Source: Paulinella micropora
Lineage: Eukaryota > Cercozoa > Imbricatea > Euglyphida
Direction: 5' to 3'
Assembly: GCA_009731375.1 (NCBI GenBank)
Contig: BJOX01000014.1
Location: 1,045,616-1,097,652 of the forward strand
DNA: 52,037 nt
The notes beneath the pieces are model-generated. The model made no database searches. It was not told the DNA's origin and was given only the letters and a program-made list of their open reading frames with translations. A program made the position numbers and the translations under genes. The stretch's first letter is position 1; each line of letters opens with the position of its first letter. Positions 13,862 to 25,719 of the stretch are shown piece by piece.

Positions 13862-14772
13862 AATCCGGATTAAGGAATTTTTTGCGCTTGAACTCTAAGC
13901 TCAACTTTAACTTGCATCTCGTCATTTCTAATCTTTGAATACATACGATGCGAGCCATTCATGCACGTTTCCGTAGCTTCTGTCTCGTAAGGTATTTCGT
14001 TGGAAGGGATAAATTTTCGAATACGCCTCATAATTCGCGATAGGTGTTCTGAATCCAAAGCGAAAGGTATCTCGAACAGAGCAAGTACCAAAGATGATAT
14101 GATAGCATGGTGCTAGCCCTGTCGCCCAGTTGGGATCTCTGTTTCACTTATTTATCGCTGAGTAACCGTCTTGCATTTTGAAATATTCATGGGGGGGGGG
14201 GGGAGGATATCGCTATATCGATGGCGGTGTTTTTTCGCTGTCCGAACTTTGGATTGACGATCGTTGCTCCTTGTCTGCCTTAAAAACACACACACACACA
14301 TTTCTCTTTCGTTCTGAACGGTTCTCCCTTTCTTCATGAAAAACTTCGTGACTCCTCACAATTTTTGAGTCAAAGGAAAATATTTTGACTAATTGTCTGC
14401 TAATTAAATGTCTATGTAATGAATTGCGGATGGTAGTTGAATAAGACGACTCAATATCAGTATTTCAACTAAATTGATCGGTGGCAATCATCAATATTAA
14501 TAAATTTCCAAAATTACCAGTAATCCCACGGTCACAGCCGGGCCTCACCGTACTGAAATTATTAAAAATAATGCCGGCTATAATCAATAATATGATTACT
14601 TTTCAGCCGCTTCGAACAGAATTGAAAATAATGCCCTCTCTTTTCTTTTTCGTGAGAGAAAGTGAAAGAGAGAGGAGGAAGTTGGGGCTGTGCGTGGTTG
14701 ACCATATACGTTGGCTGATCCGGGGAGTTCTCCTTCAAGTAGCAGACAGGGGAGCAAACTTGTTGTTCCATC

Positions 14773-14773
<1 letters not shown>
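13862..14773. other. 3' flank of the PEX22-like gene, no further gene seen
   Basis: Contains short frames only, a run of 12 G at 14191-14202, and AT-rich sequence near 14400-14600. The last part (14630-14770) contains ordinary sequence before the T run. Confidence 0.5.
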
Positions 14774-14803
<30 letters not shown>

Positions 14804-15611
14804 NNNNNNNNNNNNNNNNNNNNNNNNNNNNNNNNNNNNNNNNNNNNNNNNNNNNNNNNNNNNNNNNNNNNNNNNNNNNNNNNNNNNNNNNNNNNNNNNN
14901 NNNNNNNNNNNNNNNNNNNNNNNNNNNNNNNNNNNNNNNNNNNNNNNNNNNNNNNNNNNNNNNNNNNNNNNNNNNNNNNNNNNNNNNNNNNNNNNNNNNN
15001 NNNNNNNNNNNNNNNNNNNNNNNNNNNNNNNNNNNNNNNNNNNNNNNNNNNNNNNNNNNNNNNNNNNNNNNNNNNNNNNNNNNNNNNNNNNNNNNNNNNN
15101 NNNNNNNNNNNNNNNNNNNNNNNNNNNNNNNNNNNNNNNNNNNNNNNNNNNNNNNNNNNNNNNNNNNNNNNNNNNNNNNNNNNNNNNNNNNNNNNNNNNN
15201 NNNNNNNNNNNNNNNNNNNNNNNNNNNNNNNNNNNNNNNNNNNNNNNNNNNNNNNNNNNNNNNNNNNNNNNNNNNNNNNNNNNNNNNNNNNNNNNNNNNN
15301 NNNNNNNNNNNNNNNNNNNNNNNNNNNNNNNNNNNNNNNNNNNNNNNNNNNNNNNNNNNNNNNNNNNNNNNNNNNNNNNNNNNNNNNNNNNNNNNNNNNN
15401 NNNNNNNNNNNNNNNNNNNNNNNNNNNNNNNNNNNNNNNNNNNNNNNNNNNNNNNNNNNNNNNNNNNNNNNNNNNNNNNNNNNNNNNNNNNNNNNNNNNN
15501 NNNNNNNNNNNNNNNNNNNNNNNNNNNNNNNNNNNNNNNNNNNNNNNNNNNNNNNNNNNNNNNNNNNNNNNNNNNNNNNNNNNNNNNNNNNNNNNNNNNN
15601 NNNNNNNNNNN
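14804..15611. other. Assembly gap (808 N)
   Basis: Runs of N. It hides the C-terminal part of the LINE reverse transcriptase and the element's 3' untranslated region. Confidence 1.
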
Positions 15612-17715
15612 CATATTGTGTGTGGACCTCTTGGGTGCGGTTCGAGAAGTAGGATGCAAAGAATTGGACTGTTTCTTCGTTGAAATTAAAATTTCGCCGA
15701 AGTTTGTCCAGTAGCTTTGAATGCTCTACTGTGTCGTACGCTTTTGAGAGCTCCACATACAATGCTAGCACTAATTCTTCTTTGTCTTTATGTTTTTGTA
15801 TTTGGTTTATTATTGTTTGGATTGTCATGGTTGTGTTTGAGTTAGGTCGGAATGCGTATTGTGTGTGTGATATTATGTTATGTTTTGTTAGGTGGTCCAT
15901 TATTTGTTTATTTATTATCGTGTCAAACACTTTAGCTATTATGGGTAGTAGTGATATCGGTCTGTAGTTGGCTGGCATGCTTGTGTCACTTGCTTTGTAT
16001 AGTTCAATTACTTTTGTTGTTTTGAGTGCATCTGGGTATTTATTTTCGTTTATGGCTTTGTTGAAAAGGTTGGTGAGTATAGGTGTGAGGGAGGCATGCA
16101 TGTCTTTTATAAGTGTTGGTTTTATTTTATATATGTCCTCTGCTTTATCTCTGTTTATGTTTTTAAGTGTTTTGTTTACAATGTCTTCTGTTGTGTTATG
16201 TAGTTTGAAGCTTGGGTATGTTTGTTTGTTTTCTTCCGCTTTCTCTTCTTGTTGTTGTTTATGTTCGATTGTTGGTATGCTGTTGCTTGTTTTTTTGCCT
16301 ATTGTTATGTAATGATCGTTGAGTGCGTTTGCTATTTCTATTGGGTCTGTGTATGTTTTGTTGTTGTATTGTATTGTGGTTGGTGACACTCTCGGTGGTT
16401 TGTTGTTAGGTACTAACTCTCTGAGTTTTCTGTGTTGTTTCTTTGGGTTGTTTTTATTTTCTTCTAGCGTCTTCATTATTTCTTCTTTTTTGGCTTTGTG
16501 TCATATTTTGTCGACTTTGTATTTCTGTAGTCTGTATGTTTGTTTGTTTTCTGCTGTCGAGTTATCTCTCCATTTTTTATATAGTAGGTGCTTTTTTCTT
16601 ATTTGCCTCTTTATTATGGGGTTGCACCAGCTCTTTCTTCTATTACTTTGTTTAGGCTTTCGTTCGAAGTGTTCTATAACTTTTGTTATTGTTGTTTGTA
16701 TGTATCTAAATTTTTGGTTTGTGTCGCTGTTTTCTGTGTTGTCTTGTGTGATGTATTCTAACTGTGTTTTGAGGTTTGCTAGGATTGTGTCTTTGTTTTT
16801 CTCATATATGCTTTTGGTGAGTGTGGGTGTGTTGTTTGTGTCTGGTTTTTTTGTGCGGGTGTGTATTATTGCGTATATGGGATGATGGTCTCATACGCAT
16901 GGGCTTATGATGTTTGATTCTACGTTAGCATTAATGTTAGTGATTATCATGTCTATGAGTGTGTGGGATGTTGTGTGGACCATGTCGTGTCTCGTTGCTT
17001 TTGTTATTGTAGTGTAGAGGTTGTTGTGTATCATTAGGTTTTGAAAATCTGTGTGTGGTTTATGTATGTTGTCAAGTAGGTTGTAGTTAATGTCGCCTAC
17101 CAGTGTTATTGTGCTTGTGGGTGTTTTGTGTAGTATGCTGTTTATGTTATTTTGTAATGCGTGTGTGAATTGTTTGTCTATGAGTGGGCGTCTGTACATA
17201 CTTATTATTGTGTGTATTGGTTTATTTTTAAGTTTATTATTATATATTCTTAGAGTTAGTGGTGTTTTGCATGAGTCCGATATGGTTTGTTTGTCGTCTA
17301 TTGTGATGTGCATGTTGCTTTTATAATATATTGAGATGTCGATGTGATGTTTAGCTATGTATGTAGGGATAGGGAATGCGTTGTTACTGATTGATTGGTT
17401 GATGTAGTTATCTGTGAGTATGATGATGTCTGGTTGGAATGGTAGGAGTTGTAGGTGTGTGATTAGGTTTTGATAATGTGCTTTGAGGGAGTGGATGTTG
17501 GTGTGATATATTGTGAGTGTATTGTTGTGTGCGTTATTGTTGTTTTTATTGTTATTATTATTGTTATTATTGTTATTATTGTTGTTGTTTTTTATGTTCT
17601 TATTATATGTTTTATTTTTGTTATTTTTAGAGGTGAGAGACAGGTATGGCTTGAAGGATTGTGGGAGGAGGTTAGGGTGGACGAGATGATTTGGGGGTTT
17701 ATTTTGAGAGCTCAT
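15612..17715 (-). pseudogene. LINE ORF2: endonuclease and reverse transcriptase, with two in-frame TGA codons
   Basis: The frame opens with ATG at 17715, directly after the ORF1 stop. An Asn tract encoded by AAT/AAC repeats comes first. The apurinic-type endonuclease follows: TNIHSLKAHY, QPDIIILTDNYI (the usual Glu is Asp), LVGDINYNLLD, and DHHPIYA. The frame is broken by TGA just before DHHP (about 16891) and again at about 16506 in VDKI-stop-HKAKKEE. The reverse transcriptase shows ANYRPISLLPIIAKVFDTII, QYAFRPNSNTTMTI and motif A as LYVELSKAYDTVEH, where the catalytic Asp expected before LSKAYD is Glu. The catalytic YADD box lies in the gap. Both stops could be CGA-to-TGA changes. Confidence 0.85.
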
Positions 17716-19191
17716 TTAGGTGTTTGTGGGGATTTTGCTGTGCTGTGTGTTTGGTTTGCGGAGCATGTAGAGGTCTTTGATTATGCTTATGTCTTCTTCT
17801 GTTTTGATTATCAACCTGTGCTCCCTTGTCTGGTCCTTGAAGAAAACTTCCCCGTCTCTTGTCCACACGTAGATGGTTGTGCCAGTAGCCTCAACTAGTT
17901 CCTTCTTGAGCTTGATCGCCTGTTTCAGAAGCATGAGTGTGTTTGGTGGGAGGCTTTCATTGATAAATATTTTGAATGTTTTGTTTGCAAGATGTGTGTC
18001 TTTCCAGTTTACTGTGTCGTGGGTGAGGGGCTGGAGTGGGTCGTGCTTTTTGAAGTGCGTTTTGAGGTTGTTTGAGCTAAAGCGCACTATGATAGCTGGT
18101 GGTTGTTTGGGTTCCTCTCGCATGGGTTTTGTGCTCTTTGCTCCGAAGCATTTCGTGATATCTCCCTCTTGGTATGGAATGTTTTTTGCATCCATCATGG
18201 CTTTCACTATGTTTAGTGTGTTTTCTTTAGGTTGGTATGGTATGCCTGAGATGCTAAGCTCACATGTTGGGTCTCGTTGGTTTTGTTTTTGGTTCTCTGT
18301 CTGTTTGCGTTCTAGTGGGTAGTTGTGTGTGTTGGTGTTTGCGTTGGCATGTATGTTTTTGAGTGACTGGGTTGCGTTAGTTGCACATTGACTATACATA
18401 GCAGGTGGTTGTGTTTTTGCGTGGCGTTCCTGCATTTCCTTCATCTCGTTAAGTCGAAGCTTAGTTTCGTTTATCTCTAGTCGGATTGAGTCTACGCTGG
18501 CCGTGAGCTGGTTGAGTTCCGTTTGGTGGGTTTGCAGTAGTTCCTTGTGTTTCTGGGCCGTTTTTTGAGTCTTCTCGATTGCTTGTACGTGGGTTTCGCT
18601 TTGTTGGTTGACTCTGTCTTCGAGTTGCTTTGTTCGGCTGCCCAATGTTTCTAGTTTTCCGATAAAGTCTTTTATGTCCTCGACTTGTTGTTGTCGGGCT
18701 TGTTCGAACATGGGTTTGAGGATTTTTTCGAGCAAGGTGGCACTGAAGAGCGTCGCTGGTTCGAGTGCTGTTTCGTTGTTGTTGTTGTTGTTGTTGTTGT
18801 TGGTTGGTTCATGGGTTGTGTCGGCGTTGTCCGTTAGAGTGCTGGTGTTGACGGTTTCAGGTGTTGAGTTTGCGTCGTCATCGGGGGGTTGTTCTGTTTC
18901 CTCGTTGTTGGGCGTCTTGTTGGTAGCTTCGGGTGGTGTGTTGTTGGGGCTGTTGACGTCTTCTTCGTTGTCGTCTTCCTCGTCGCTCCAGTCCCTTTGC
19001 ACATGTACACTGTTGGTGGCTCCATTTCCTTTTTTGCTGAGTTTGTTGGCTTTTTTTAGCCGCTTTTTTTCCTTGCGAGAGAGGGTGATAGTTCCGTTGT
19101 TTGTTTCGGATGTTTCTTCCTGGGTTTCTTGGGCTCTTTGTGGGCTTTTATGCGTTTTTCGTTTCTTTGCTTGGGTCGCCATTTGCCACAA
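17716..19191 (-). CDS. LINE ORF1 nucleic-acid-binding protein
   Basis: 491 residues. The N-terminus is basic (KKRKTHKS, KEKKRLKKANKLSKK), then an acidic and Asn-rich linker. A long coiled coil spans roughly residues 155-270 (SRTKQLEDRVNQQ, then TASVDSIRLEINETKLRLNE), suited to trimerisation. The C-terminal part has an RRM-like start (CELSISGIPYQPKENTLNIV) and the IYVWTRDGEVFFK signature seen in ORF1 proteins of several animal-type LINE clades. Its TAA stop is immediately followed by the ORF2 ATG (TAAATG). The frame is intact, unlike ORF2. Confidence 0.85.
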   Translation of the reverse strand: MWQMATQAKKRKTHKSPQRAQETQEETSETNNGTITLSRKEKKRLKKANKLSKKGNGATNSVHVQRDWSDEEDDNEEDVNSPNNTPPEATNKTPNNEETEQPPDDDANSTPETVNTSTLTDNADTTHEPTNNNNNNNNNETALEPATLFSATLLEKILKPMFEQARQQQVEDIKDFIGKLETLGSRTKQLEDRVNQQSETHVQAIEKTQKTAQKHKELLQTHQTELNQLTASVDSIRLEINETKLRLNEMKEMQERHAKTQPPAMYSQCATNATQSLKNIHANANTNTHNYPLERKQTENQKQNQRDPTCELSISGIPYQPKENTLNIVKAMMDAKNIPYQEGDITKCFGAKSTKPMREEPKQPPAIIVRFSSNNLKTHFKKHDPLQPLTHDTVNWKDTHLANKTFKIFINESLPPNTLMLLKQAIKLKKELVEATGTTIYVWTRDGEVFFKDQTREHRLIIKTEEDISIIKDLYMLRKPNTQHSKIPTNT

Positions 19192-19200
19192 TGTTGTAAC

Positions 19201-19239
<39 letters not shown>

Positions 19240-19304
19240 TCTTTCTCTCGATCTCTTTTTTGCTGCTGCTGCTGCTACTACTACTACTACTACTACTACA
19301 ACTT

Positions 19305-19348
<44 letters not shown>

Positions 19349-19377
19349 GCCTACTACTACTGCTACTACTACTGCTG

Positions 19378-19429
<52 letters not shown>

Positions 19430-19456
19430 TACTTCTACTACTTATACTGTTACTAC

Positions 19457-19498
<42 letters not shown>

Positions 19499-19521
19499 CT
19501 ACCACTACCACTACTACTACT

Positions 19522-19567
<46 letters not shown>

Positions 19568-19635
19568 GCTACTACTGCTACTACTACTACTACTACTACT
19601 ACTACCACTACCACTACCACTACTACTACTTACTA

Positions 19636-19731
<96 letters not shown>

Positions 19732-19770
19732 ACACACACACACTCTCTCTCTCTCACTCTCTCTCTCTCT

Positions 19771-19827
<57 letters not shown>

Positions 19828-19848
19828 ATCATCATCATCATCAGCCTA
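19201..19848. repeat. CT, TAC/CTA and CT/CA microsatellites
   Basis: A CT array, then about 410 bp of CTA/TAC trinucleotides with tgc and tac-ca interruptions, then CT and CA arrays, ending in ATC repeats. No gene. Confidence 0.95.
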
Positions 19849-20264
19849 TTTGACCAACATTAATGATATTCAATAATTAGGTTTAATAATTTTGAGAACG
19901 TTAAATAATATCATCTTGAATAATAACGTTAAATAATCATTGAATAATGTTTGAATAATATTGAATAATATTGAATAATATTAAATCATATTGAATAACA
20001 CTAATTGAATAATATTGAATAAGTTATATTGAAGCATAATATTGAATATTATTCAATAGGATTGATTAAATATATTAATATTAATACTAATCATAAGTTG
20101 AATAATATTGAATAAGATCATATTTATCAGTATGATCCAGAATCATGTGAATACCGTACCGGACCGAATTATTACTATGATATTGTGTTAATTTTCTCCA
20201 AGTTCAACTTTTTACATCTATTTTTAGTTCCGTTACTTCATTATGATAAGTTCCGGAAGTTTCA
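19849..20264. repeat. AT-rich stretch with degenerate ttgaataatat repeats
   Basis: Multiple imperfect copies of a 10-11 bp unit (ttgaataatat) between 19860 and 20125, then unique AT-rich sequence. No ORF. Confidence 0.7.
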
Positions 20265-20560
20265 TTAGGCAGGCAGGCAGGCAGGTAGGTAGGTAGGTAG
20301 GTAGGTAGGTGTATGTATGTATGTATGTATCACGGTATGTTTGTATGTATGTATGTATTTATGCATGAATGTTAGTAGGTAGGTAGGTAGGTAGGTAGGT
20401 AGGTATATATTGGTATGTACGTATGTATGTATGTATGTATGTATGTATGTATCTAATTATGTATCTATGTATGTAACTATGTATCGATGTATGTAGGTAG
20501 GTAGGTAGTCAGGTAACTTCACAGGTAGGTATGTAGGTAGACGGGCATGTTTGCATTTAT
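20265..20560. repeat. Tetranucleotide arrays (GTAG and GTAT)
   Basis: Alternating blocks of (GTAG)n and (GTAT)n with GCAG variants. No gene. Confidence 0.95.
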
Positions 20561-20593
20561 GTATTTATGTATTTATCATGATATGTATCTTTC

Positions 20594-20632
<39 letters not shown>

Positions 20633-20652
20633 CTCTCTCTCTCTCTCTCTCT

Positions 20653-20688
<36 letters not shown>

Positions 20689-20744
20689 TATCACTGTCTC
20701 CTCTCAGGCTATAATTCATGTCTCGTCCTCACGATACTACTCTT

Positions 20745-20817
20745 AGCGATTACTTCACCTGTATTCTTCCATCTTCGGTTTTGCAGGAACCCAAGGAAAG
20801 CGGTATCAAACTTAGAA
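20745..20817 (-). CDS. Candidate exon of unknown gene
   Basis: Between two CT arrays there is about 110 bp of unique sequence. On the minus strand it reads KFDTAFLGFLQNRRWKNTG and ends at a usable donor (ACAG|GTGAAG). The 5' border merges into a GA tract, as for several partial exon copies in the gene at 28-52 kb. A plus-strand reading (ttgcag|GAACCCAAGG, giving EPKESGIKLRS) is also possible. No family recognised. Confidence 0.25.
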
Positions 20818-20819
20818 GT

Positions 20820-20847
20820 CTCTCTCTCTCACTCACTTTCTCTCTCA

Positions 20848-20928
<81 letters not shown>

Positions 20929-21063
20929 TCTCATACGTGCATACATGCATACATACATACCATACATTCCATACATTCCATACATACATACATACATACA
21001 TGCATGCATACATACATGCATACATGCATACATGCATACATACATACATACATACATACATAC

Positions 21064-21095
<32 letters not shown>

Positions 21096-22500
21096 CATAC
21101 ATACATATACATACATACATATACATACATATATACATACACACATACATAGTACATCGTACATACATCATGCATCATGCATACAAACATACATACATAC
21201 ATACATACATACATACATACATAGATAAATACATACACACACACATACACATACACACACACGCACACACACATGCATGCATGCATACATACATACATAC
21301 ATACATATACATACACACATGCATGCATGCATAAATACATACATACATACATACATATATACATATATACATATATATATACATACATACAACATACATA
21401 CATACATGCATGCATACATGCATACATGCATACATACATACATACATACATACATACATCCATACATACCATACATACATACTTACATACATACATACTT
21501 ACATACATACATACTTACATACATACATACATATACATACATACATATACATACATACATGCATACATACATGCATACATACATACATACATACATACAT
21601 ACATACATACATACATACATACATACATAGATACATACATACATAGTACATCGATATCGTACATACATCATGCATCATGCATACATACATACATACATAC
21701 ATACATACATACATACATACATACATACACACACACATACACACACACAGCATAAATGTATACATACATACATACATACATACATACACATACATACATA
21801 CATACATGCATGCATAAATACATACATACATACATACAATGTAACATACATACATACATACATACATGCATGCATGAATGCATACATGCTGCATACATAT
21901 GCATGCATACATACATACATACATATATACATACATACATACATACATACATACATACATACAGACATACAGACATACATACATACATACATACATACAT
22001 ACATACATACATACATAACATACATACATAACATGCATGACATACATGACATACATACATACATACATACATACATACATGCATGCATACATACATACAT
22101 AAAATGGAACTACTGTAACATACATACATATGTACATACAGACACAGACAGGCACAGAGAGACACAGACAGAGTCTGAGATAGACAGACAGACAGACAGA
22201 CAGACGGGACAAACAAAGAAACAAGAAAACACAAAAACAGACAAAACACACATACACATGGAAAATTTACGAGAGAGAGAGATGAGAGAGATGAGAGAGA
22301 GAGAGAGAGAGACAGACAGACGTCGACAGACAGACAGACGTCGACAGACAGAGTCTGACAGAGTCTGACAGACAGGCGGACAGACGGACAGACAGACGGA
22401 CAGACAGACGGACAGACAGACGGACAGACGTCGACAGGCAGACAGACAGACAGGCAGACGTCGGTCCGGCGTCGACAGACATGTACATGAGAAGCAAGGA
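20820..22500. repeat. CT, CATA/CATG and ACAG microsatellites
   Basis: A CT array, about 1.2 kb of CATA repeats mixed with CATG and TATA variants, then (ACAG)n with cgtcgacag interruptions. The segment gtacatcgta...catcatgcatcatgcat occurs twice (about 21150-21180 and 21645-21680), so there is a higher-order repeat of roughly 500 bp. Confidence 0.95.
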
Positions 22501-22632
22501 AAAAAAGGTATACACGAATAACAAATTATATTACAATGCGGTGTTGTTTTCCCTAGGGAGAGTGTGAGAGAGAGGGAGAGAGGGAGAAATGCAGAGATAA
22601 AAATAGTAAGTGTTTTCAGTTACGGCATGCGC

Positions 22633-22682
<50 letters not shown>

Positions 22683-22888
22683 NNNNNNNNNNNNNNNNNN
22701 NNNNNNNNNNNNNNNNNNNNNNNNNNNNNNNNNNNNNNNNNNNNNNNNNNNNNNNNNNNNNNNNNNNNNNNNNNNNNNNNNNNNNNNNNNNNNNNNNNNN
22801 NNNNNNNNNNNNNNNNNNNNNNNNNNNNNNNNNNNNNNNNNNNNNNNNNNNNNNNNNNNNNNNNNNNNNNNNNNNNNNNNNNNNNNNN
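22683..22888. other. Assembly gap
   Basis: 206 N between the poly-A tail and the nuclease-like domain. Confidence 1.
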
Positions 22889-23317
22889 TCGCCAAGGTTC
22901 TTCATGAAGACTTGAGCATGCATTCCGAAGCAACCGAAGCTAGACATGACAAACGGGATAAATTCAGCGCCGGCTTGCCTGCATCCTTCCGCGTGTTTGT
23001 TGATTTTTTCGGCTTCACGCTTCTCGATGGCAGCATTGGCGTCGCGAATCGTATCTTCGACATAGGACGGAGCGATGGGGTTGGTGATGGCTAGATCAGT
23101 GTCAAGCTGTAGCTTGGAGGTAGTAGACGCAGAGGGAAAGACAGCAAGATCGACCCATCGTTTCTCATCGTTGTAGTAACGAGGCTCAAGCGTTGCATTC
23201 ATTCCACCTACCTTAGACACATCCTCATACAATAGCTTTACAAGGCCATCGTGCTTGAGCTTGGCACCTGTTCCACGCTTGTGTGTGCATGTGTTGTCAG
23301 TGTGTGTTTCGAGTGCA
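22889..23317 (-). pseudogene. C-terminal nuclease-like domain of the retroelement
   Basis: About 143 residues: LKHDGLVKLLYEDVSKVGGM, LEPRYYNDEKRWVDLAVFPS, LQLDTDLAITNP, then AEKINKHAEGCRQAGAEFIP and FVMSSFGCFGMHAQVFMKNL. The order (H-D helix, EP, D-L-V, D at the strand end, A-K-K helix, F-P, S-G-G) is that of the domain at the end of many algal and protist reverse transcriptases, with D and K residues suiting a PD-(D/E)XK fold. Assignment is by pattern only. Confidence 0.6.
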
Positions 23318-23974
23318 NNNNNNNNNNNNNNNNNNNNNNNNNNNNNNNNNNNNNNNNNNNNNNNNNNNNNNNNNNNNNNNNNNNNNNNNNNNNNNNNNNN
23401 NNNNNNNNNNNNNNNNNNNNNNNNNNNNNNNNNNNNNNNNNNNNNNNNNNNNNNNNNNNNNNNNNNNNNNNNNNNNNNNNNNNNNNNNNNNNNNNNNNNN
23501 NNNNNNNNNNNNNNNNNNNNNNNNNNNNNNNNNNNNNNNNNNNNNNNNNNNNNNNNNNNNNNNNNNNNNNNNNNNNNNNNNNNNNNNNNNNNNNNNNNNN
23601 NNNNNNNNNNNNNNNNNNNNNNNNNNNNNNNNNNNNNNNNNNNNNNNNNNNNNNNNNNNNNNNNNNNNNNNNNNNNNNNNNNNNNNNNNNNNNNNNNNNN
23701 NNNNNNNNNNNNNNNNNNNNNNNNNNNNNNNNNNNNNNNNNNNNNNNNNNNNNNNNNNNNNNNNNNNNNNNNNNNNNNNNNNNNNNNNNNNNNNNNNNNN
23801 NNNNNNNNNNNNNNNNNNNNNNNNNNNNNNNNNNNNNNNNNNNNNNNNNNNNNNNNNNNNNNNNNNNNNNNNNNNNNNNNNNNNNNNNNNNNNNNNNNNN
23901 NNNNNNNNNNNNNNNNNNNNNNNNNNNNNNNNNNNNNNNNNNNNNNNNNNNNNNNNNNNNNNNNNNNNNNNNNN
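23318..23974. other. Assembly gap
   Basis: 657 N inside the retroelement. It separates the reverse transcriptase from the C-terminal domain. Confidence 1.
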
Positions 23975-24574
23975 AGAGTGTGGTATGCAATTTGATGTGG
24001 CATGCGCTCGTCCTTGAGAGCTTCGAAGACAGGTGTGATTTTTGATAGTACGTCCTTGGATATCTCATTCATCATTTCTTGCTTCCATTCGTCATCGTTG
24101 AAGTTGCCGATCACACCCTTGAGTGTCTTTGTCCATCCGCGCGTGATTGGCTTTTGATGCTCGGCTGCAAAGTCAATGAGGGACTGTGGCGGCGGAGCAC
24201 GTGACGGCCAGAGGATGCATTCGATGGTGAAATTGAGATCGTAAGGCTTGTTGGCGATGAGTTTTCTGGTACCAGTGACGACCGATTCCGTATCAGTGCC
24301 GACGAAGTGGAAATTGTCAGCGTATGGTACACATTCAGCCTCAGTGTCCTCAAGCGCTTTCTCAGTAAGGTCGATCATAGAGTTGCACGCAAGAAGCATA
24401 GATAGTGAGCAACCCTGGTTGCATCCATCGTTGTGGCACATGCCAATGTGCGGTTTGCCAGATCGATCTTTGTAAACAATCCATGTTTCCGCGTCGTTGC
24501 CGTACTGCAGGTCGATGCAACCGTAGTGATATTTGAGCTTCTCTCGACGGTATGCGGCCTGGAGCATTGCTTTT
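23975..24574 (-). pseudogene. Reverse transcriptase fragment (motifs B and C)
   Basis: About 200 residues. DLQYGNDAETWIVYKDRSGK leads to HNDGCNQGCSLSMLLACNSM, which matches the G-QQG-PL-PLLF region (motif B), then CVPYADNFHFVGTDTE, which is motif C. The second Asp of the expected YADD is Asn here (codon AAT). Downstream is TRGWTKTLKGVIGNFNDDEW of unknown role. Upstream motif A is lost in the gap at 24575-24666. The YADN change suggests loss of polymerase activity unless the family uses it. Confidence 0.7.
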
Positions 24575-24666
24575 NNNNNNNNNNNNNNNNNNNNNNNNNN
24601 NNNNNNNNNNNNNNNNNNNNNNNNNNNNNNNNNNNNNNNNNNNNNNNNNNNNNNNNNNNNNNNNNN

Positions 24667-24699
<33 letters not shown>

Positions 24700-24706
24700 T
24701 GGTTTT

Positions 24707-24792
<86 letters not shown>

Positions 24793-25330
24793 CGATCTGA
24801 AAAGTTTATTAAAAATACTAAAATAATAACTCAAAACTAAGCAATTCCAAAATTCTAAAAATCCCATAGCCAAGTCCAAAGTCCACGTGTCCATCTGCAC
24901 ATCACTCCGCGCAGCCGGTCTGAAAAGAGTCAGGTATGAGAGAGAGAGGAAGAGAAGCCAGAAATCGAAGAGAAGATACTCATGTAATGCAGGCAAAGAT
25001 CCCACTTGCAATCAAACTGAAAACGCTCAAAGAGAACCCCAACAGCTCCAACCACCAAACGGTTTGTCCAAAATGAATAGGTGGAGGGAAACGGTTGTAG
25101 CCAGTTGCAGGCTGGCTGGGCATACTCTCTTTTTGCATTAACAGTCCGCAGGACCATCACCGCAAAAACAGAGCATCAGCCAGCCGACAACTGACAACTC
25201 AACCGCACCCCCCACACTAGACACTTCAGACCAAAGTAGAAAGGGAACGAGAGGACGCAGTAGACACCAAGCCAAGGAAAATATATACCTGGTAGAAGGT
25301 GGCGAGAGAGAGAGAAAGAGAGAGAGCGTC
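24667..25330 (-). mobile_element. 3' end of a poly-A-tailed retroposon or processed copy, minus strand
   Basis: On the minus strand, sequence from about 25330 runs to AATAAA (complement at 24805-24810), about 15 nt before a tract of about 124 A (T run at 24667-24790, with two interruptions). A polyadenylation signal correctly spaced before a long A tract marks a retrotransposed RNA. The body has no recognisable ORF. The tract abuts a gap and the upstream end of the other retroelement. Confidence 0.6.
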
Positions 25331-25719
25331 AGAGAGAACGAGAGAGAGAAGGAAAAGGATAGGCGAACAGAGTGGGACTCGGGTTCATTTTCCGCAAAAG
25401 AAGAAAAGGAAACCCCTACCTCACTAAACGAAAACGGGCCCTGTAAAAACTCCCAGTGGGAGAAAAATAGGACCCAAAAGAAAAATGCAGTTAAGCACGA
25501 ACGCCGATCATTTTCGAAGAAAGAGAGAAGGGGAGAAAGAGGAAAAAATTAATGCTAAAATTACTACTACTACTACAGCTAGTACTACTACTATTAATAC
25601 TACAAGAACGAAGCGGAAAAGATCAGTCCCAAAAGGGGGGAAATTGAGCAAAAGGTCCAAAAAAGAGCAGAAACTGAGCAGGAGACAAAAACTGTGGAAG
25701 AAAACAGCANNNNNNNNNN

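Larger units (their letters stand above)
14774..19200 (-). mobile_element. LINE (non-LTR retrotransposon), minus strand, decayed
   Basis: Minus-strand order is ORF1 (19191 to 17716), ORF2 endonuclease and reverse transcriptase (17715 to 15612), a gap (14804-15611), then a poly-A tail read as the T run at 14774-14803. ORF2 carries in-frame stops and a changed catalytic residue, so this copy is not expected to be active. About 4.4 kb including the gap. Confidence 0.85.
22637..24574 (-). mobile_element. Retroelement with reverse transcriptase and C-terminal nuclease-like domain, minus strand
   Basis: Coding blocks at 23975-24574 and 22889-23317 lie in one minus-strand frame, interrupted by gaps. 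After a further gap the T run at 22637-22682 is its poly-A tail. The combination resembles algal and protist non-LTR elements that carry a restriction-endonuclease-like domain after the reverse transcriptase. Confidence 0.65.

Noticed and set aside
15680-16885. Plus-strand hydrophobic frames (95-188 aa) antisense to the LINE ORF2
   Set aside because: They are shadows of the AT-rich LINE coding strand; the minus strand carries the recognisable reverse transcriptase motifs.
9612-16900. Reassignment of UGA to a sense codon in this genome (in-frame UGA in gag-pol and twice in LINE ORF2)
   Set aside because: Trp is coded by TGG throughout pol with no internal TGA. The LINE stops fit CGA decay, and the gag-pol UGA sits exactly at a domain border, so readthrough and decay explain all three. 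UGA also ends the PEX22-like exon.
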